A DNA stretch of 64,000 bases from Treponema vincentii (GTDB taxonomy: Bacteria; Spirochaetota; Spirochaetia; Treponematales; Treponemataceae): assembly GCF_018336815.1 (NCBI RefSeq), contig NZ_CP050497.1:558001-622000 (forward strand). The letters are read 5' to 3'. The notes below the pieces were generated by a model that was not told the origin of the DNA, made no database searches, and saw only the letters and a program-made list of their open reading frames with translations. Positions 45,960 through 56,201 of this stretch are shown here, in pieces. Position 1 is the first letter of the stretch; each line of letters opens with the position of its first letter. A program made the translations under genes and the position numbers.

Positions 45960-48062
45960 TTAAACCTTAAACTTATTGACTTCGGCTACTAAGCCTTCAA
46001 TATTCTGTTTATTCTTTTGTGTAATTTCATTTACTTCCTGCACGGCATTATTGATTTGTACCGCGCCTGCAGCCATCTCATTCATGCTGTCGGTAATAAT
46101 ACGAGTAAGATCATTCAGCTTTTGCATCTCTTCCGCAACACCTTCGCCCCCTTTGAGCATTTCGGCAGAGCCCTCGCTTACTTCAATCGTTACCATATTG
46201 ATATTTTTAATTGCAGTAAGAACTTCCCTACTACCGTTTTCTTGTTCACGCATGGCTTCGGTTAAACGGTCGCTCATCGACTTTACCTGCTCCGATAAGT
46301 TAAAGATAGTATTGAATTTCTCTTCAGCTGTTCTGGAAGAATCCGAAAGCATTTCGATTTCTCCGCTTAATATTTTCAGTGTCGCAGTTATTGCCTTTCC
46401 TTGTGTTGCGGAATCTTCCGCCAGCTTTCGGATTTCGTCAGCAACAACCGCAAAACCCTTACCGGCCTCTCCTGCATGAGCAGCTTCTATTGCCGCGTTC
46501 ATTGCAAGCAAGTTTGTCTGCGAAGCAATATGCTGAATAACACTCGAAGCTTCCAGCAAACCACCTGACTCCTCTGCAATTTTTTGCGTTACGCTATTGG
46601 CGGTTACAACTGTTTCTTTTCCGTCTCCGGTTGCAGAGGCCAGCTTTTTAATCGTACTGTCGGTATTTTCAAGGGTCTTCGTGATTGAAGTGATATTTGC
46701 AACCATCTGTTCTACCGAAGCTGAGGACTGTGCAACACTTGCCGCCTGTGTTTCGATGCTGGTGTTAAGCTGTTTAATTGTCCGAACAATTTCTTCGATC
46801 GTGGCTGCTGTTTCCGTTACGCTTGCAGCTTGTGTCATTGCCTGCTGTTTTACCCCTTCGATATTGGCGCTGATTTGATGAATAGCGCTTGCAGTTTCGG
46901 TCATATTGGAAGCAAGCTCGGTTCCGATTTCTTCCATTGACTCACTATTGGTTGCGACAGCACGTACCGATAAAGCAATCTTTTCTATTGTTTCGTTGAA
47001 GTATGCGGACAAATTTGTTATTTCATCATTTCCGAAAACCGGCAAACGAACCGTTAAATCTCCTTCACCGCGAGCGATATCCCGTAATGCAGCCACAACC
47101 GACTGAATAGGACGCATAATTCTATAGGCGATAATATAAACAACAATAAGACTTATTGCAAAAAGAACAATTCCCAGAATACGGATGCTGATTCGAAGCG
47201 TCTTAACGGTTCCCATAAACTCATTAACAGGGGCTTTTATAATAACCGTCCAACCGGTTAACGAAATTGTCGCATAAGAAGCTATATTATCGATGCCGTT
47301 ATACTCATAGTATCCTACGGAAGAAACTTGCGATGCTAACGCCTGTTTTTCAAACGCGGACAGAGACTCAAGCGCTGCGTCTGTTTTCACTTTTTCTTGT
47401 GAATTAGCACGGCTCTGCACTAACGAGAAATCTCTATGCGCGATGACTGTACCCGACGAATCCTCAATATAACAGTATCCGTTTTGACCGACTACAATAT
47501 CACTTATTTCTTCAGAAAGCAGCTTTGCCGGCACGGCTGCGCTAAGGACACCGATGATGGTATTCGCATCGTCATAAATCGGAACGGCAAAGAGTATTTG
47601 CATATCATTCGTTATTTGAGAAAGGAACGGTTCCATAATATAACTTTTTCCTTTAGCAGCGGTTTGGAACCATACCCTGTCATTTACAAACGTAAGAGCT
47701 CTATGTGCGTCATACCGATTGCCTTCAAGATCGCATATCCCGAAATAGTCTATTTTTGCATTACGCTTCGCCTCTTGTTCCAACATTTGCGCTTTTTGCT
47801 GCAAAGAAAGGTTCTCGTCGCGTAAGAACGGCATACGGGCAAGACCTTCGATAAATTGCATAACCGCGGACATTTTTCCGTCCACAATCGCGGCGACATC
47901 CGTTGCCTTATCGGTAAGATGCGCCTCAATTTTTTCGATTACCGCTTTACGGGCTATTCTGACAGCTAAAACACCCATCGTAACACCGACAATTAAAATT
48001 AATGCACCGAAAAGCAAAGCAAGCTTATATCTAAGCGAAAAAATTTTCTTTCCCGTAGTCAT
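45960..48062 (-). CDS. Methyl-accepting chemotaxis protein
   Basis: The start at ATG 48062 has GGGAG 8 nt upstream and gives about 700 residues; the frame is open to 48155 without a ribosome site. TM1 ([21 protein letters not shown]) precedes a periplasmic dCache-type sensor domain with [21 protein letters not shown], then TM2 ([19 protein letters not shown]), HAMP, and the long coiled signalling domain with the hairpin tip [20 protein letters not shown]. It signals to CheW/CheA at the cell pole. The ligand is unknown; dCache domains often bind amino acids or purines. Confidence 0.92.
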   Translation of the reverse strand: MTTGKKIFSLRYKLALLFGALILIVGVTMGVLAVRIARKAVIEKIEAHLTDKATDVAAIVDGKMSAVMQFIEGLARMPFLRDENLSLQQKAQMLEQEAKRNAKIDYFGICDLEGNRYDAHRALTFVNDRVWFQTAAKGKSYIMEPFLSQITNDMQILFAVPIYDDANTIIGVLSAAVPAKLLSEEISDIVVGQNGYCYIEDSSGTVIAHRDFSLVQSRANSQEKVKTDAALESLSAFEKQALASQVSSVGYYEYNGIDNIASYATISLTGWTVIIKAPVNEFMGTVKTLRISIRILGIVLFAISLIVVYIIAYRIMRPIQSVVAALRDIARGEGDLTVRLPVFGNDEITNLSAYFNETIEKIALSVRAVATNSESMEEIGTELASNMTETASAIHQISANIEGVKQQAMTQAASVTETAATIEEIVRTIKQLNTSIETQAASVAQSSASVEQMVANITSITKTLENTDSTIKKLASATGDGKETVVTANSVTQKIAEESGGLLEASSVIQHIASQTNLLAMNAAIEAAHAGEAGKGFAVVADEIRKLAEDSATQGKAITATLKILSGEIEMLSDSSRTAEEKFNTIFNLSEQVKSMSDRLTEAMREQENGSREVLTAIKNINMVTIEVSEGSAEMLKGGEGVAEEMQKLNDLTRIITDSMNEMAAGAVQINNAVQEVNEITQKNKQNIEGLVAEVNKFKV

Positions 48063-48456
48063 AAGGTATCTCCCGTCTTGCAATGATGATTCCTGTATGT
48101 GTATAGGCTTATTGGCAGGTGTATGTATCGGGGGTATTATACTTTTTTCTTTCATTTTGTCAAGTATCTCCTTTTGATAATAGAATTATACATCAACTAC
48201 TGCATTACATTGAATACCGTGGAGACCGTCCGTGTTAGCAGTGAATAATTGCTAGAAAATCCGCTGTAATTATGGGGGTACTTCACTTGTAGGATGCGCA
48301 GCAAGCAAACGCTTGCCAATAGAGAAATGCTGATATTATGAGTCCCCGTATCAGCTTTCTCTAATTAGGAATAAATACTATCATTTTATTATTAACTGTT
48401 CAAGGTACGGCGTACGAAAGTACAGCAATGCTATGAACAATGCACAAATCGAAAAA
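48063..48456. other. Intergenic, no gene seen
   Basis: The start regions of the chemoreceptor (minus) and lepB (plus) genes diverge here. Apart from the lepB promoter at its end I see no RNA gene or clear repeat. Confidence 0.5.
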
Positions 48457-48485
48457 TTGACATTCTGAATGATAACCGCTACAAT
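48457..48485 (+). promoter_or_regulatory. Promoter of lepB
   Basis: TTGACA (48457-48462), 17-bp spacer, TACAAT (48480-48485), 24 bp before the ATG. Confidence 0.75.
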
Positions 48486-48509
48486 AAAAAATCATTTACG
48501 AGGTAATCC

Positions 48510-50240
48510 ATGGTGATATTTTTCCGTATTTGTACGGGACTGTCTTTTATTTTTTCACTTTTATTAGTTGTCAATAATATACACGGCTTAGCCATTACGG
48601 GGAGCATTGCCGGTATCGTTTTTTCTGCGGCGCTTGTGTATTCGCAATTGCAATTAAAGCGGAAAGGAACTTACATCTCGCTGGTTATCACAAGAAAGCT
48701 CTTTGATTACTGGCCGTTTGTTATGATTGCCTGTTTTATCTGCTCCCGTGCACTTGTAGAACATTCACCTTATATGTTGGATGCCATTCTTGCACTGCTG
48801 TGGTTCGGTATCGTTATTTTAAAAGCCGTTACCGTTCATTATCTGAAAAATAAAAATTTAAAAAAATATTTTCCGGATATTCAACCCATTCAATTAAAGA
48901 AAAAGATGTTTCCACGCAAGGGTAAAAAAGGCGGCGAAATACTAAAATCACTATTCATTGAATTACTCGAATGGGTCGATGCCGCTTTTTATGCAATCTT
49001 TTTTGTGCTGCTCGTCAATATCTTTATCTTTCAAGTATACCGCATTCCTTCGGAATCTATGGTGCCTGAATTTATGATCGGCGATACGGTGATCGGCGTT
49101 AAAACCCCTTCGGGGCCTGCTTTCCCGCTTTCTTCTTTTAGACTTCCTCAGTGGAAGCACTACAAACGCGGCGACATTGTTATCTTAAATAATCCGAATT
49201 ATCCCAATACGCCCAAGGCGCGGCTTAAAACTTTTATGTCGCAGCTGGTATATATGCTCACCCTTGCGCAAGTTAATATCAATACTGATGATAATGGCAA
49301 ACTGAAAGCGGATCCGCTGGTAAAGCGGGTTACGGGGCTTCCCGGCGAAAAGCTGATGCTGGTCGACGGGGTTTTGTACGTTAAACACCGCGGCGATACC
49401 GAATTTTTACCGGTAGAAGAAGATAGTCTCTATGCACATTGGGATTTAGCGAGTCTGCCTGAATCGGAGCGCCGTTTAATCAAAGACATATACATCGGCG
49501 CCGAAGAACTGCGTGTGCTGGAAGCGGTTGAATCGCAGCGGAAAGAACTCAACTTAGCCGATGCGGTACGGCAAACCGAATCGCTTATTAGACGTCTTGC
49601 TCTCTTAAAAGATAATAAGGATACGGCGGCAGCTGCAGATTTCTTGCGAGAATCCGAATATGAAATGAGTGCACTCTTCCGTGCCAACGATACGATAAGC
49701 CGCGAAATTTTAACCACCAACGGCGGGCTTGCATGGTTCCGCAGCTTTATGACAGGGTGGGTACCCTATTGGCAAAGCGGCGATACTCAGCACGCTTCAT
49801 TATACGAAAAACGGTTTGCGCAATTAAATGCGCTTATCAAACTCTGCTTCGGTAAAATCGTTATCCGCAATATCGAGCTATTCCGCGCAAACGCTACGGC
49901 GGAGCAATTCATCAACGACGAAGTGCGAAATAGGCTTTTGCAAGAAGCGCAAAATTACGCCTTTTATCTTGTATGGACTAATCAGCGCAATATGAATGTC
50001 TTCCCTGCCGGAGCGGATGAGTATATTCCCGAAAACGCATATTTTATGATGGGCGACAACCGGTTCAATTCAACCGATATGCGCCATACCACTGTTTTTA
50101 AATTAACTTCTGTTGATAAAAACGATGCGCAATCAATTCGATTTTTAAGTAATATCGAACCGAAATATGTCCCTGCAGAAAAAATACTCGGCACAACAAT
50201 ACTGCGGGTATTCCCCTTCTCACGATTTGGAGCTTTATAA
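48510..50240 (+). CDS. lepB: Signal peptidase I, unusually large
   Basis: 576 residues against about 200-330 in most bacteria. Three or four N-terminal membrane helices lead to the last anchor (FYAIFFVLLVNIFIFQVY). The catalytic Ser183 is in RIPSESMVPEF and the general base Lys272 in VKRVTGLPGEKL. The GDN box MMGDNRFNSTDMRH appears only near residue 520, so about 220 mostly helical, charged residues are inserted between the two halves of the catalytic domain. It cleaves signal peptides on the outer face of the inner membrane. It touches the next ATG directly (50240/50241). Confidence 0.88.
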   Translation: MVIFFRICTGLSFIFSLLLVVNNIHGLAITGSIAGIVFSAALVYSQLQLKRKGTYISLVITRKLFDYWPFVMIACFICSRALVEHSPYMLDAILALLWFGIVILKAVTVHYLKNKNLKKYFPDIQPIQLKKKMFPRKGKKGGEILKSLFIELLEWVDAAFYAIFFVLLVNIFIFQVYRIPSESMVPEFMIGDTVIGVKTPSGPAFPLSSFRLPQWKHYKRGDIVILNNPNYPNTPKARLKTFMSQLVYMLTLAQVNINTDDNGKLKADPLVKRVTGLPGEKLMLVDGVLYVKHRGDTEFLPVEEDSLYAHWDLASLPESERRLIKDIYIGAEELRVLEAVESQRKELNLADAVRQTESLIRRLALLKDNKDTAAAADFLRESEYEMSALFRANDTISREILTTNGGLAWFRSFMTGWVPYWQSGDTQHASLYEKRFAQLNALIKLCFGKIVIRNIELFRANATAEQFINDEVRNRLLQEAQNYAFYLVWTNQRNMNVFPAGADEYIPENAYFMMGDNRFNSTDMRHTTVFKLTSVDKNDAQSIRFLSNIEPKYVPAEKILGTTILRVFPFSRFGAL

Positions 50241-51413
50241 ATGCAATTGGAACCCGCACAAGAACAGATTAACGCTTGGTTTAAAAACCTTGGTTTTCCT
50301 TCTTTATTGATGCATGAGCCGAAAGCTCATTTTGACTTTACTACTGCCTCTCGCCGTATTCTGGTGGTCGGCCCGATGGGTTCGGGAAAAACAGAATATG
50401 CGGGGAACGTATGGCGGGATGCGCAAGTTGCCCGTACCAAAAGCGGCGCCGTGCAAAAACTGACCAGCGGTGCAAACTCTCAAAAAGACTTGTTTGACCC
50501 TGCAAGCGGTATCGGTTCGGCGGATAGACGGTACACGTTTTTTGCGCGCTACAGCCTCGATAAAGAACGGTTCCCCGATTATCCTGATGACGCGCTTGCT
50601 TACCGCGGCGGTTATCAACGGTGCGGAGAAAATATCGCGACGGTCGGCAATTCGTTTGCGCTTGAAAAACTATTGCAGGAAAACCCGCACATCGGTACGT
50701 GGATTATCGACGAGGCGGCTTTCTACGACGAACGGCTTGCATACGTGATTAAAAAGGAAAGCGACCGGCGCGGGCTTGTGTTTGTTATGCCGACCTTGCT
50801 ATTAAACTTCCGCGGCGAAATCTTCAATGCGACGGCGCGGCTCTTAGTGGAAACAGCGACGGAAATATATCCGTTCTCCGCCTATTGCGAACATCCCGAT
50901 TGTCTGCAAAACGGCTACAACACCTATCGTTATTATATTGTAAACGGTGTTGAATGTCCCGCACTCTATTTTGATCCGCTGATTATCATCGGCGGAGACC
51001 GCAAAAAAGAAGATCCCTTCGAGCCGAATTACTGTACCCGCTGCGACCAGCATCATTTTCTACCCGGCAAGCAATACACGTTCTTTACGTTAAAGCCGCT
51101 CGGAATAGAAGCAAGCAGAGGAAATATGCAGCCGCTTATGCAGGAGCTGGCAGCAATTCAAAATGATATGGAGCATTCCGTATTATTCAATACATTTAAG
51201 GCTGAATACCTCGACTGTGCCAATCCTTCGCCGGAACGGATCAATGCTCTCCGCGTTCCCTGTATTGCGGAGCGGGCGCTCATCTTCCTTTTTGCCGAAC
51301 AGAACCTGCTCTCCGCCGATCAAATGCGGACATTAGTAAAAGAGCTGCACTTAAATAAGGAATATCTTGATAAGCGGCTGTCCGATAACAAACGGCCGCT
51401 TGTGTGGAACTGA
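50241..51413 (+). CDS. Thymidine-kinase-like P-loop protein
   Basis: 390 residues, starting one base after the lepB stop. It has a TK1-type P-loop VVGPMGSGKTEYAG (44-51 core), a Walker B-like WIIDEAAFYDE, a lasso-like segment and two Cys pairs (CEHPDC and CTRC), which fit the zinc knuckle of type II thymidine kinases. The C-terminal third is extra and unfamiliar. A canonical TK1 has about 190-230 residues, so nucleoside kinase activity is likely but not certain. Translational coupling with lepB is odd and may be accidental. Confidence 0.6.
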   Translation: MQLEPAQEQINAWFKNLGFPSLLMHEPKAHFDFTTASRRILVVGPMGSGKTEYAGNVWRDAQVARTKSGAVQKLTSGANSQKDLFDPASGIGSADRRYTFFARYSLDKERFPDYPDDALAYRGGYQRCGENIATVGNSFALEKLLQENPHIGTWIIDEAAFYDERLAYVIKKESDRRGLVFVMPTLLLNFRGEIFNATARLLVETATEIYPFSAYCEHPDCLQNGYNTYRYYIVNGVECPALYFDPLIIIGGDRKKEDPFEPNYCTRCDQHHFLPGKQYTFFTLKPLGIEASRGNMQPLMQELAAIQNDMEHSVLFNTFKAEYLDCANPSPERINALRVPCIAERALIFLFAEQNLLSADQMRTLVKELHLNKEYLDKRLSDNKRPLVWN

Positions 51414-51465
51414 ACAGACGGCTCTAAAATTGAAGTCAACCATGTAGATTAAGAGCCGCCTGTTA
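51414..51465. terminator. Hairpin between convergent tk-like and clpP genes
   Basis: ACAG(A)CGGCTCT pairs with AGAGCCG(C)CTGT across about 24 nt. No T run on either side. Confidence 0.4.
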
Positions 51466-51527
51466 TCCATGTGAAAGGGTTAGTACCTGACGTTTTACGG
51501 CTATACACTGCGTCAAGGATGCTGTTT

Positions 51528-52136
51528 TTATTTTTTGGGAAGGTCGCTGCGGGTTTTAATGACCTGTAAGATCAGCCCGTAAGAGACTGCTTCATCAGCC
51601 GAAAGCCAATAGTCACGGTCGGTATCCTTTGCAACTGCCGCTACGTTCTTACCGGTTTCTTCGGCGATAAGCGCATTTATTTTTGCACGGATTTTTTCAA
51701 TTTCTTTTGCATGGATTTCGATATCCGTCGCGACCCCTTTGATGCCGGATAACGGCTGATGGATGAGGTAGTGGCTGTTCGGGAGCCCGAGCCGGTAGTT
51801 TTTCGGCGCCGCTAAAAGAATAAGTGCGCCTGCACTGGCTACTAATCCCATACCGATCGTATAAACCGGCGGTTTGATAAACCGGATCATATCAAAAATC
51901 GCAAAACCGGCATCAACATCTCCTCCAGGAGAATCGATATACACATAAATCGGTTTTGAAGCGGAATCGGCTTCAAGTATCAACAGCTGACGGATAACCT
52001 TTTCCGCCAGTTCTTTATTCACTTCACCCGATAAGATAATTTGACGAGTGTTCAGGAATTTTTGCATCAGCTGCTCATTCGCGCTATCGTTTGTTTTTTC
52101 TTTTGATGTTTCTTCCGCGTTATAAAAAGTATTCAT
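51528..52136 (-). CDS. clpP: ATP-dependent Clp protease proteolytic subunit
   Basis: 202 residues. The oxyanion strand IDSPGGDVDAG, the nucleophile in GLVASAGALI (Ser101), His126 in SHYLIHQPL and an Asp about residue 177 give a complete triad. It assembles as a double heptamer with ClpX/ClpA in the cytosol. The N-terminus (MNTFYNAEETSKEKTNDSAN) is longer and more charged than in E. coli. No ATPase partner gene is in this window. Confidence 0.95.
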   Translation of the reverse strand: MNTFYNAEETSKEKTNDSANEQLMQKFLNTRQIILSGEVNKELAEKVIRQLLILEADSASKPIYVYIDSPGGDVDAGFAIFDMIRFIKPPVYTIGMGLVASAGALILLAAPKNYRLGLPNSHYLIHQPLSGIKGVATDIEIHAKEIEKIRAKINALIAEETGKNVAAVAKDTDRDYWLSADEAVSYGLILQVIKTRSDLPKK

Positions 52137-52308
52137 TCAGCCGCCCTTTATAAGTTTAAATAAAAATACGGTTACCATAAAAACCGTTGAGGTTCTAACA
52201 TACTAAAAAAAATCGCTTTAGTACAGCGGCAAACCGGATTAGATTATTCTGCGGAGCTGTTAAAAAAACTCTGATGCGATTACTCTACATTAACTCAGTA
52301 TTAACGAT

Positions 52309-52337
52309 TTGACACGGCATTTCTATTGAGGTATACT
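52309..52337 (+). promoter_or_regulatory. Promoter of pnrA
   Basis: TTGACA (52309-52314), 17-bp spacer, TATACT (52332-52337), 28 bp before the ATG with AGGAGG. Strong, as fits an abundant lipoprotein. Confidence 0.8.
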
Positions 52338-52365
52338 TACTCAACTTATTTGAGGAGGCGCAAAT

Positions 52366-53457
52366 ATGCGAAAAATAAGCTTAAAAACAGTACTGGGAAC
52401 AGCTCTACTGGTATTCAGTGCGTTTGTCATTTGCTCATGTACAAAGAGCGAAGAAACGGCAAAGAAAGCTATGAAAGTCGGTATGGTTACCGACGCGGGG
52501 ACGATTGATGATAAATCATTCAATCAGGGAACATGGGAAGGTATTATCCGCGCAGAAAAAGAACTCGGCGTTGAAATTAAATACTTAAAGCCGGTCGGGA
52601 CAACCGAAGCGGACTATGTAAAAGAAATTTCCAACCTTTATGATTCAGGATATAAATTCATCGTGTGCCCCGGCTTTAAGTTTGAAACCGCAATTTTCAA
52701 GGCCCAGACAAAATATCCTGATGCAAAGCTCGTTATCATCGACGGTAACGCTCACCCGGCCGATTCTTATGATGCTCAAAACGGACCGAATACCATCGGT
52801 ATTCTCTTTGCCGAACAAGAAGCAGGCTTTGCCGCAGGACTTGCCGCAGCGCTCCAGTTGCAGGAAGGTCGTTTCGGCTTTATCGGCGGTATGGAAATCC
52901 CGGCTGTCCAGAAGTTTAACTGGGGATGGCAGCAGGGTATCAAATATGCCAATGAAAATCTCGGAACAAACATCGAAATGCATCCGGAAGACTTTGTATA
53001 TCAGGGGACATTCAGCGATATCGCAGCGGGACAGCAGATTGCAGCTTCTATGTTTGACCGCGGCGTTACCTGTATCCACGCGGCGGCAGGCGGTGTCGGC
53101 GTTGGCGTTATCAACGAAGCAAAAGCACGTCGTCAGGTTGGAAAAGACGTATGGGTTGTCGGCGTTGACGTCAATCAGTATAACGAAGGATTACTCCCCG
53201 ACGGAAAATCGATCATCCTGACCTCTGCAATGAAGTATGTCGATCGTGCGTCCTATGATATGATCAAAGATGAACTCGACGGAAAATTCAAGGGCGGAGC
53301 CACACTTGTATTGACTGCTAAAGAAGATGCGGTCGGTATTCCTCCTGAAAACCCCAATCTTTCCGATGATGTACAAAAGAAAGTAGATGAAATTTATCAG
53401 CAGATCAAATCGGGAGCCATCGTCGTTGCCGACAAGCAGGGCGATTTGTTCCGTTAA
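52366..53457 (+). CDS. pnrA: Purine-nucleoside-binding lipoprotein (TmpC/PnrA)
   Basis: 363 residues. The signal peptide ends in the lipobox VICSC (Cys25). The mature part is a BMP-family type I binding protein: VGMVTDAGTIDDKSFNQG, EADYVKEISNLYDSG, GFIGGMEIPAVQKFNWG and VWVVGVDVNQYN. The T. pallidum homologue TP0319 binds purine nucleosides, and the operon context (ATPase and two permeases) is the same. It is anchored in the periplasm. A terminator lies between this gene and the ATPase, so the lipoprotein is probably made in excess. Confidence 0.93.
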   Translation: MRKISLKTVLGTALLVFSAFVICSCTKSEETAKKAMKVGMVTDAGTIDDKSFNQGTWEGIIRAEKELGVEIKYLKPVGTTEADYVKEISNLYDSGYKFIVCPGFKFETAIFKAQTKYPDAKLVIIDGNAHPADSYDAQNGPNTIGILFAEQEAGFAAGLAAALQLQEGRFGFIGGMEIPAVQKFNWGWQQGIKYANENLGTNIEMHPEDFVYQGTFSDIAAGQQIAASMFDRGVTCIHAAAGGVGVGVINEAKARRQVGKDVWVVGVDVNQYNEGLLPDGKSIILTSAMKYVDRASYDMIKDELDGKFKGGATLVLTAKEDAVGIPPENPNLSDDVQKKVDEIYQQIKSGAIVVADKQGDLFR

Positions 53458-53476
53458 TCGATAATCGTTTTTTGTG

Positions 53477-53520
53477 AATCCGAGGCTGTATGAGTGCATA
53501 TACCTCGGATTTTTCTTTGT
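53477..53520 (+). terminator. Attenuating terminator between pnrA and the transporter genes
   Basis: AATCCGAGG (53477-53485) pairs with CCTCGGATT (53503-53511), followed by TTTCTTTG. It would let part of the transcripts read on into the ATPase gene. Confidence 0.75.
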
Positions 53521-53567
53521 TCGTTAATTAGATAAAAGTTTACAGTGTAAATAAAGGAAGGCCTGAT

Positions 53568-55098
53568 CTGTCTGAACAATATGCTATCGAAATGCGCCAT
53601 ATCCGCAAAGAATTCCCCGGTATTGTTGCAAATGATGATATAACATTGCAGGTAAAAAAAGGGGAAATCCACGCAATTCTCGGGGAAAACGGCGCAGGTA
53701 AATCCACCCTTATGAGTATCTTATTCGGTTTATATCACCCCGATGCGGGAGAAATCTTCGTAAACGGTAAGCCGGTAGTTATCAATAATCCGAATGATGC
53801 CAATGAACTCGGTATCGGTATGGTACACCAGCATTTCCAGCTTGTACATAACTTTACCGTTACCGAAAATATTATCCTCGGGAAAGAAGGCGGCTTTTTT
53901 CTTGACCTGCATAAGGCCGAAAAAAAGATTAAAGAATTAAGCGCCCGCTACGGATTACAAATCGATCCGAATGCACGCATTATGGATATAACGGTCGGTA
54001 TGCAGCAGCGCGTAGAGATTTTAAAAATGCTGTACCGTGATGCGGAAGTGCTGATCTTTGACGAACCGACCGCTGTCTTAACTCCGCAAGAAATTGAAGA
54101 ACTTATCCAAATAATGAGGAATCTGGTAAAAGAAGGAAAATCCATTATCCTCATCACCCATAAATTACAGGAAATTAAGGACGTTGCAGATCGCTGCACC
54201 ATCATACGGAGAGGAAAACTTATCGACGTGATAGACGTTGCGACTACTTCCAAAAATGAGATGGCGGCAAAAATGGTCGGGCGTCCGGTTGAATTTAAAG
54301 TACAAAAAGCCCCCGCCCAACCCGGTGAAGTAGTGCTTGATATACAACACCTCAAAGTTATCGGGGCAAAAAAAAGTACCTGCTGTCAACGATTTTTCGC
54401 TGCAAGTACGCAAGGGTGAAATCGTCGGTATCGCAGGTGTAGACGGGAACGGACAAAGCGAGCTTGTTCATGCACTTTCAGGCTTAATGCCGGTCGCGGA
54501 AGGATCTGTTCTGCTTTGCGGTAAGGATATTACCCAAACTTCAATCCGCGAACGTAACGAATCAGGTATGGGTTTGGTTCCCGAAGACCGCCAAAAGCAC
54601 GGGTTGGTTATGCAGTATTCCATTGCCGAAAACACGATTATTAAATCGTACTACAAAGAACCTTTCCAAAAGCACGGCTTCCTGCATAAAAACAAGATGT
54701 TCTCATTTGCAGGCGATATCACCAAACAATTCGACGTCCGTTCGGGTGAAGGCGTTTATTCCGCAGCACGCAACTTGAGCGGTGGTAATCAGCAAAAGGC
54801 TATCCTTGGCCGCGAAATTGCCCTTGACCCCGAATTACTGATTGCCGTGCAGCCTACCCGCGGGTTGGACGTCGGCGCTATTGAAGCAATCCATAAAGAA
54901 TTGGTAAAGCACCGCGACAGAGGACGGGCAGTTTTACTCATTTCCTTTGAGTTGGACGAAATCTTCAACCTATCGGATCGAATTGCGGTCATGCACCGCG
55001 GCGCATTAACCGGTATTGTCCGCCCGGAAGAAACCACAGTCGAAGAAGTAGGCTTGATGATGGCTGGGGACAAGCACAAACATGGAGGCCAACAGTGA
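53568..55098 (+). pseudogene. pnrC: ABC transporter ATPase (PnrC-like), frameshifted, CTG start
   Basis: This is a double ATPase of the sugar/nucleoside type. The first half has Walker A GENGAGKST and the signature-like GMQQRVEIL with Walker B VLIFDEPT; the second half begins near VNDFSLQVRKGEIVGIAG and has LSGGNQQKAILGRE. The halves are in two frames joined at an A8 tract (54368-54375); seven A would restore AKKVPAVNDFS. No ATG fits the AAGGAAGG ribosome site: the codon 6 nt after it is CTG (53568), giving LSEQYAIEMRHIRKEF. ATG 53592 is internal. The second half runs to the permease gene. Confidence 0.85.
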
Positions 55099-56198
55099 TG
55101 ATAAAAAAACACACGGCGCTTGCGGATAATACCCTCGTAATCAGCCTTTCTGCCGTATTGCTCGGTTTAATTGCAGGAGCAATTCTCATCGTTTGTATCG
55201 GTGAAAACCCTTTTATTGCCTTTAGCTATCTTTTTCGCGGCGGTTTGATGAACATCGAACGTATCGGGAATACGCTTGCAACGGCAACGACGCTTTTGTT
55301 GGTCGGCCTTTCCGTCTCATTTGCATTTAAAACCGGTCTCTTTAATATCGGAGGTTCGGGGCAAATGCTGATCGGCGGATTGCTCGGCAGTATGTTTGCG
55401 TTGTCGGCAACGTCCATGCCCCGCCCGCTCTTTTTTATTTTACTGATTCTTATCGGTGTCGCAGGCGGTGCGGTTTGGGGTCTCGTTCCCGGTCTATTAA
55501 AAGCTCTGTTCAATGTACACGAAGTCGTTTCCACCATTATGATGAACTGGATTGCCTATTGGTTGGTCTTTTATATCGTACCGGGTTACTTAAAAGCGGA
55601 ATATCTGGAAACGGAAAGTAAATCCATTGCAGTTGCCCGTTCGCTTCGTACTCCATGGCTTACCAACTTGTTCAGCAGTGAATACGTCAACTACGGTATC
55701 TTTCTCGGCATTCTTGCAATGATTCTTCTTAAAATTATTTTGGACAAAACAACCCTCGGCTTTGAATTAAAAGCAGTCGGTTATAACCGCAACTGTGCGG
55801 AGTATGCAGGAATTAAAGTAAACCGGAATATCGTTATTTCGATGATGATAGCGGGAGCGCTTTCGGGCTTGGCAGGGCTTACCTACTACACCGGCTATGC
55901 GCTGAATATGCAGATCGGCGTAATGCCCTCGCAAGGGTTTGATGGCATCGCAGTTTCTTTGCTCGGCGCAGGGACACCGATTGGAGTTGCACTCAGTTCA
56001 ATTTTCTTCGGTGTGCTGCACGTCGGCAAAGGCTTTATGAGCGCGAACACTATTGTTCCGCCGGAAATTGCAGACACTATCATTGCGGTTATTATCTATT
56101 TTACTGCAACCAGTCTGCTCTTTAAACGCTTCTGGGGAACTATTTCCAAAAAGATACGTACACGCCAAACAGCCGGGCTTTCTGCAGAGGAGGTATAA
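55098..56198 (+). CDS. pnrD: ABC transporter permease 1 (PnrD-like)
   Basis: About 366 residues. The start overlaps the ATPase stop (GTG 55095 or ATG 55098, with GGAGG upstream). About nine hydrophobic segments; BPD_transp_2 family blocks are visible as FKTGLFNIGGSGQMLIGG, NVHEVVSTIMMNW, GYNRNCAEYAGI and the late IAVSLLGAGTPIGV. It forms one half of the inner-membrane channel for purine nucleosides. Confidence 0.9.
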   Translation: MIKKHTALADNTLVISLSAVLLGLIAGAILIVCIGENPFIAFSYLFRGGLMNIERIGNTLATATTLLLVGLSVSFAFKTGLFNIGGSGQMLIGGLLGSMFALSATSMPRPLFFILLILIGVAGGAVWGLVPGLLKALFNVHEVVSTIMMNWIAYWLVFYIVPGYLKAEYLETESKSIAVARSLRTPWLTNLFSSEYVNYGIFLGILAMILLKIILDKTTLGFELKAVGYNRNCAEYAGIKVNRNIVISMMIAGALSGLAGLTYYTGYALNMQIGVMPSQGFDGIAVSLLGAGTPIGVALSSIFFGVLHVGKGFMSANTIVPPEIADTIIAVIIYFTATSLLFKRFWGTISKKIRTRQTAGLSAEEV

Positions 56199-56201
56199 CG
56201 T

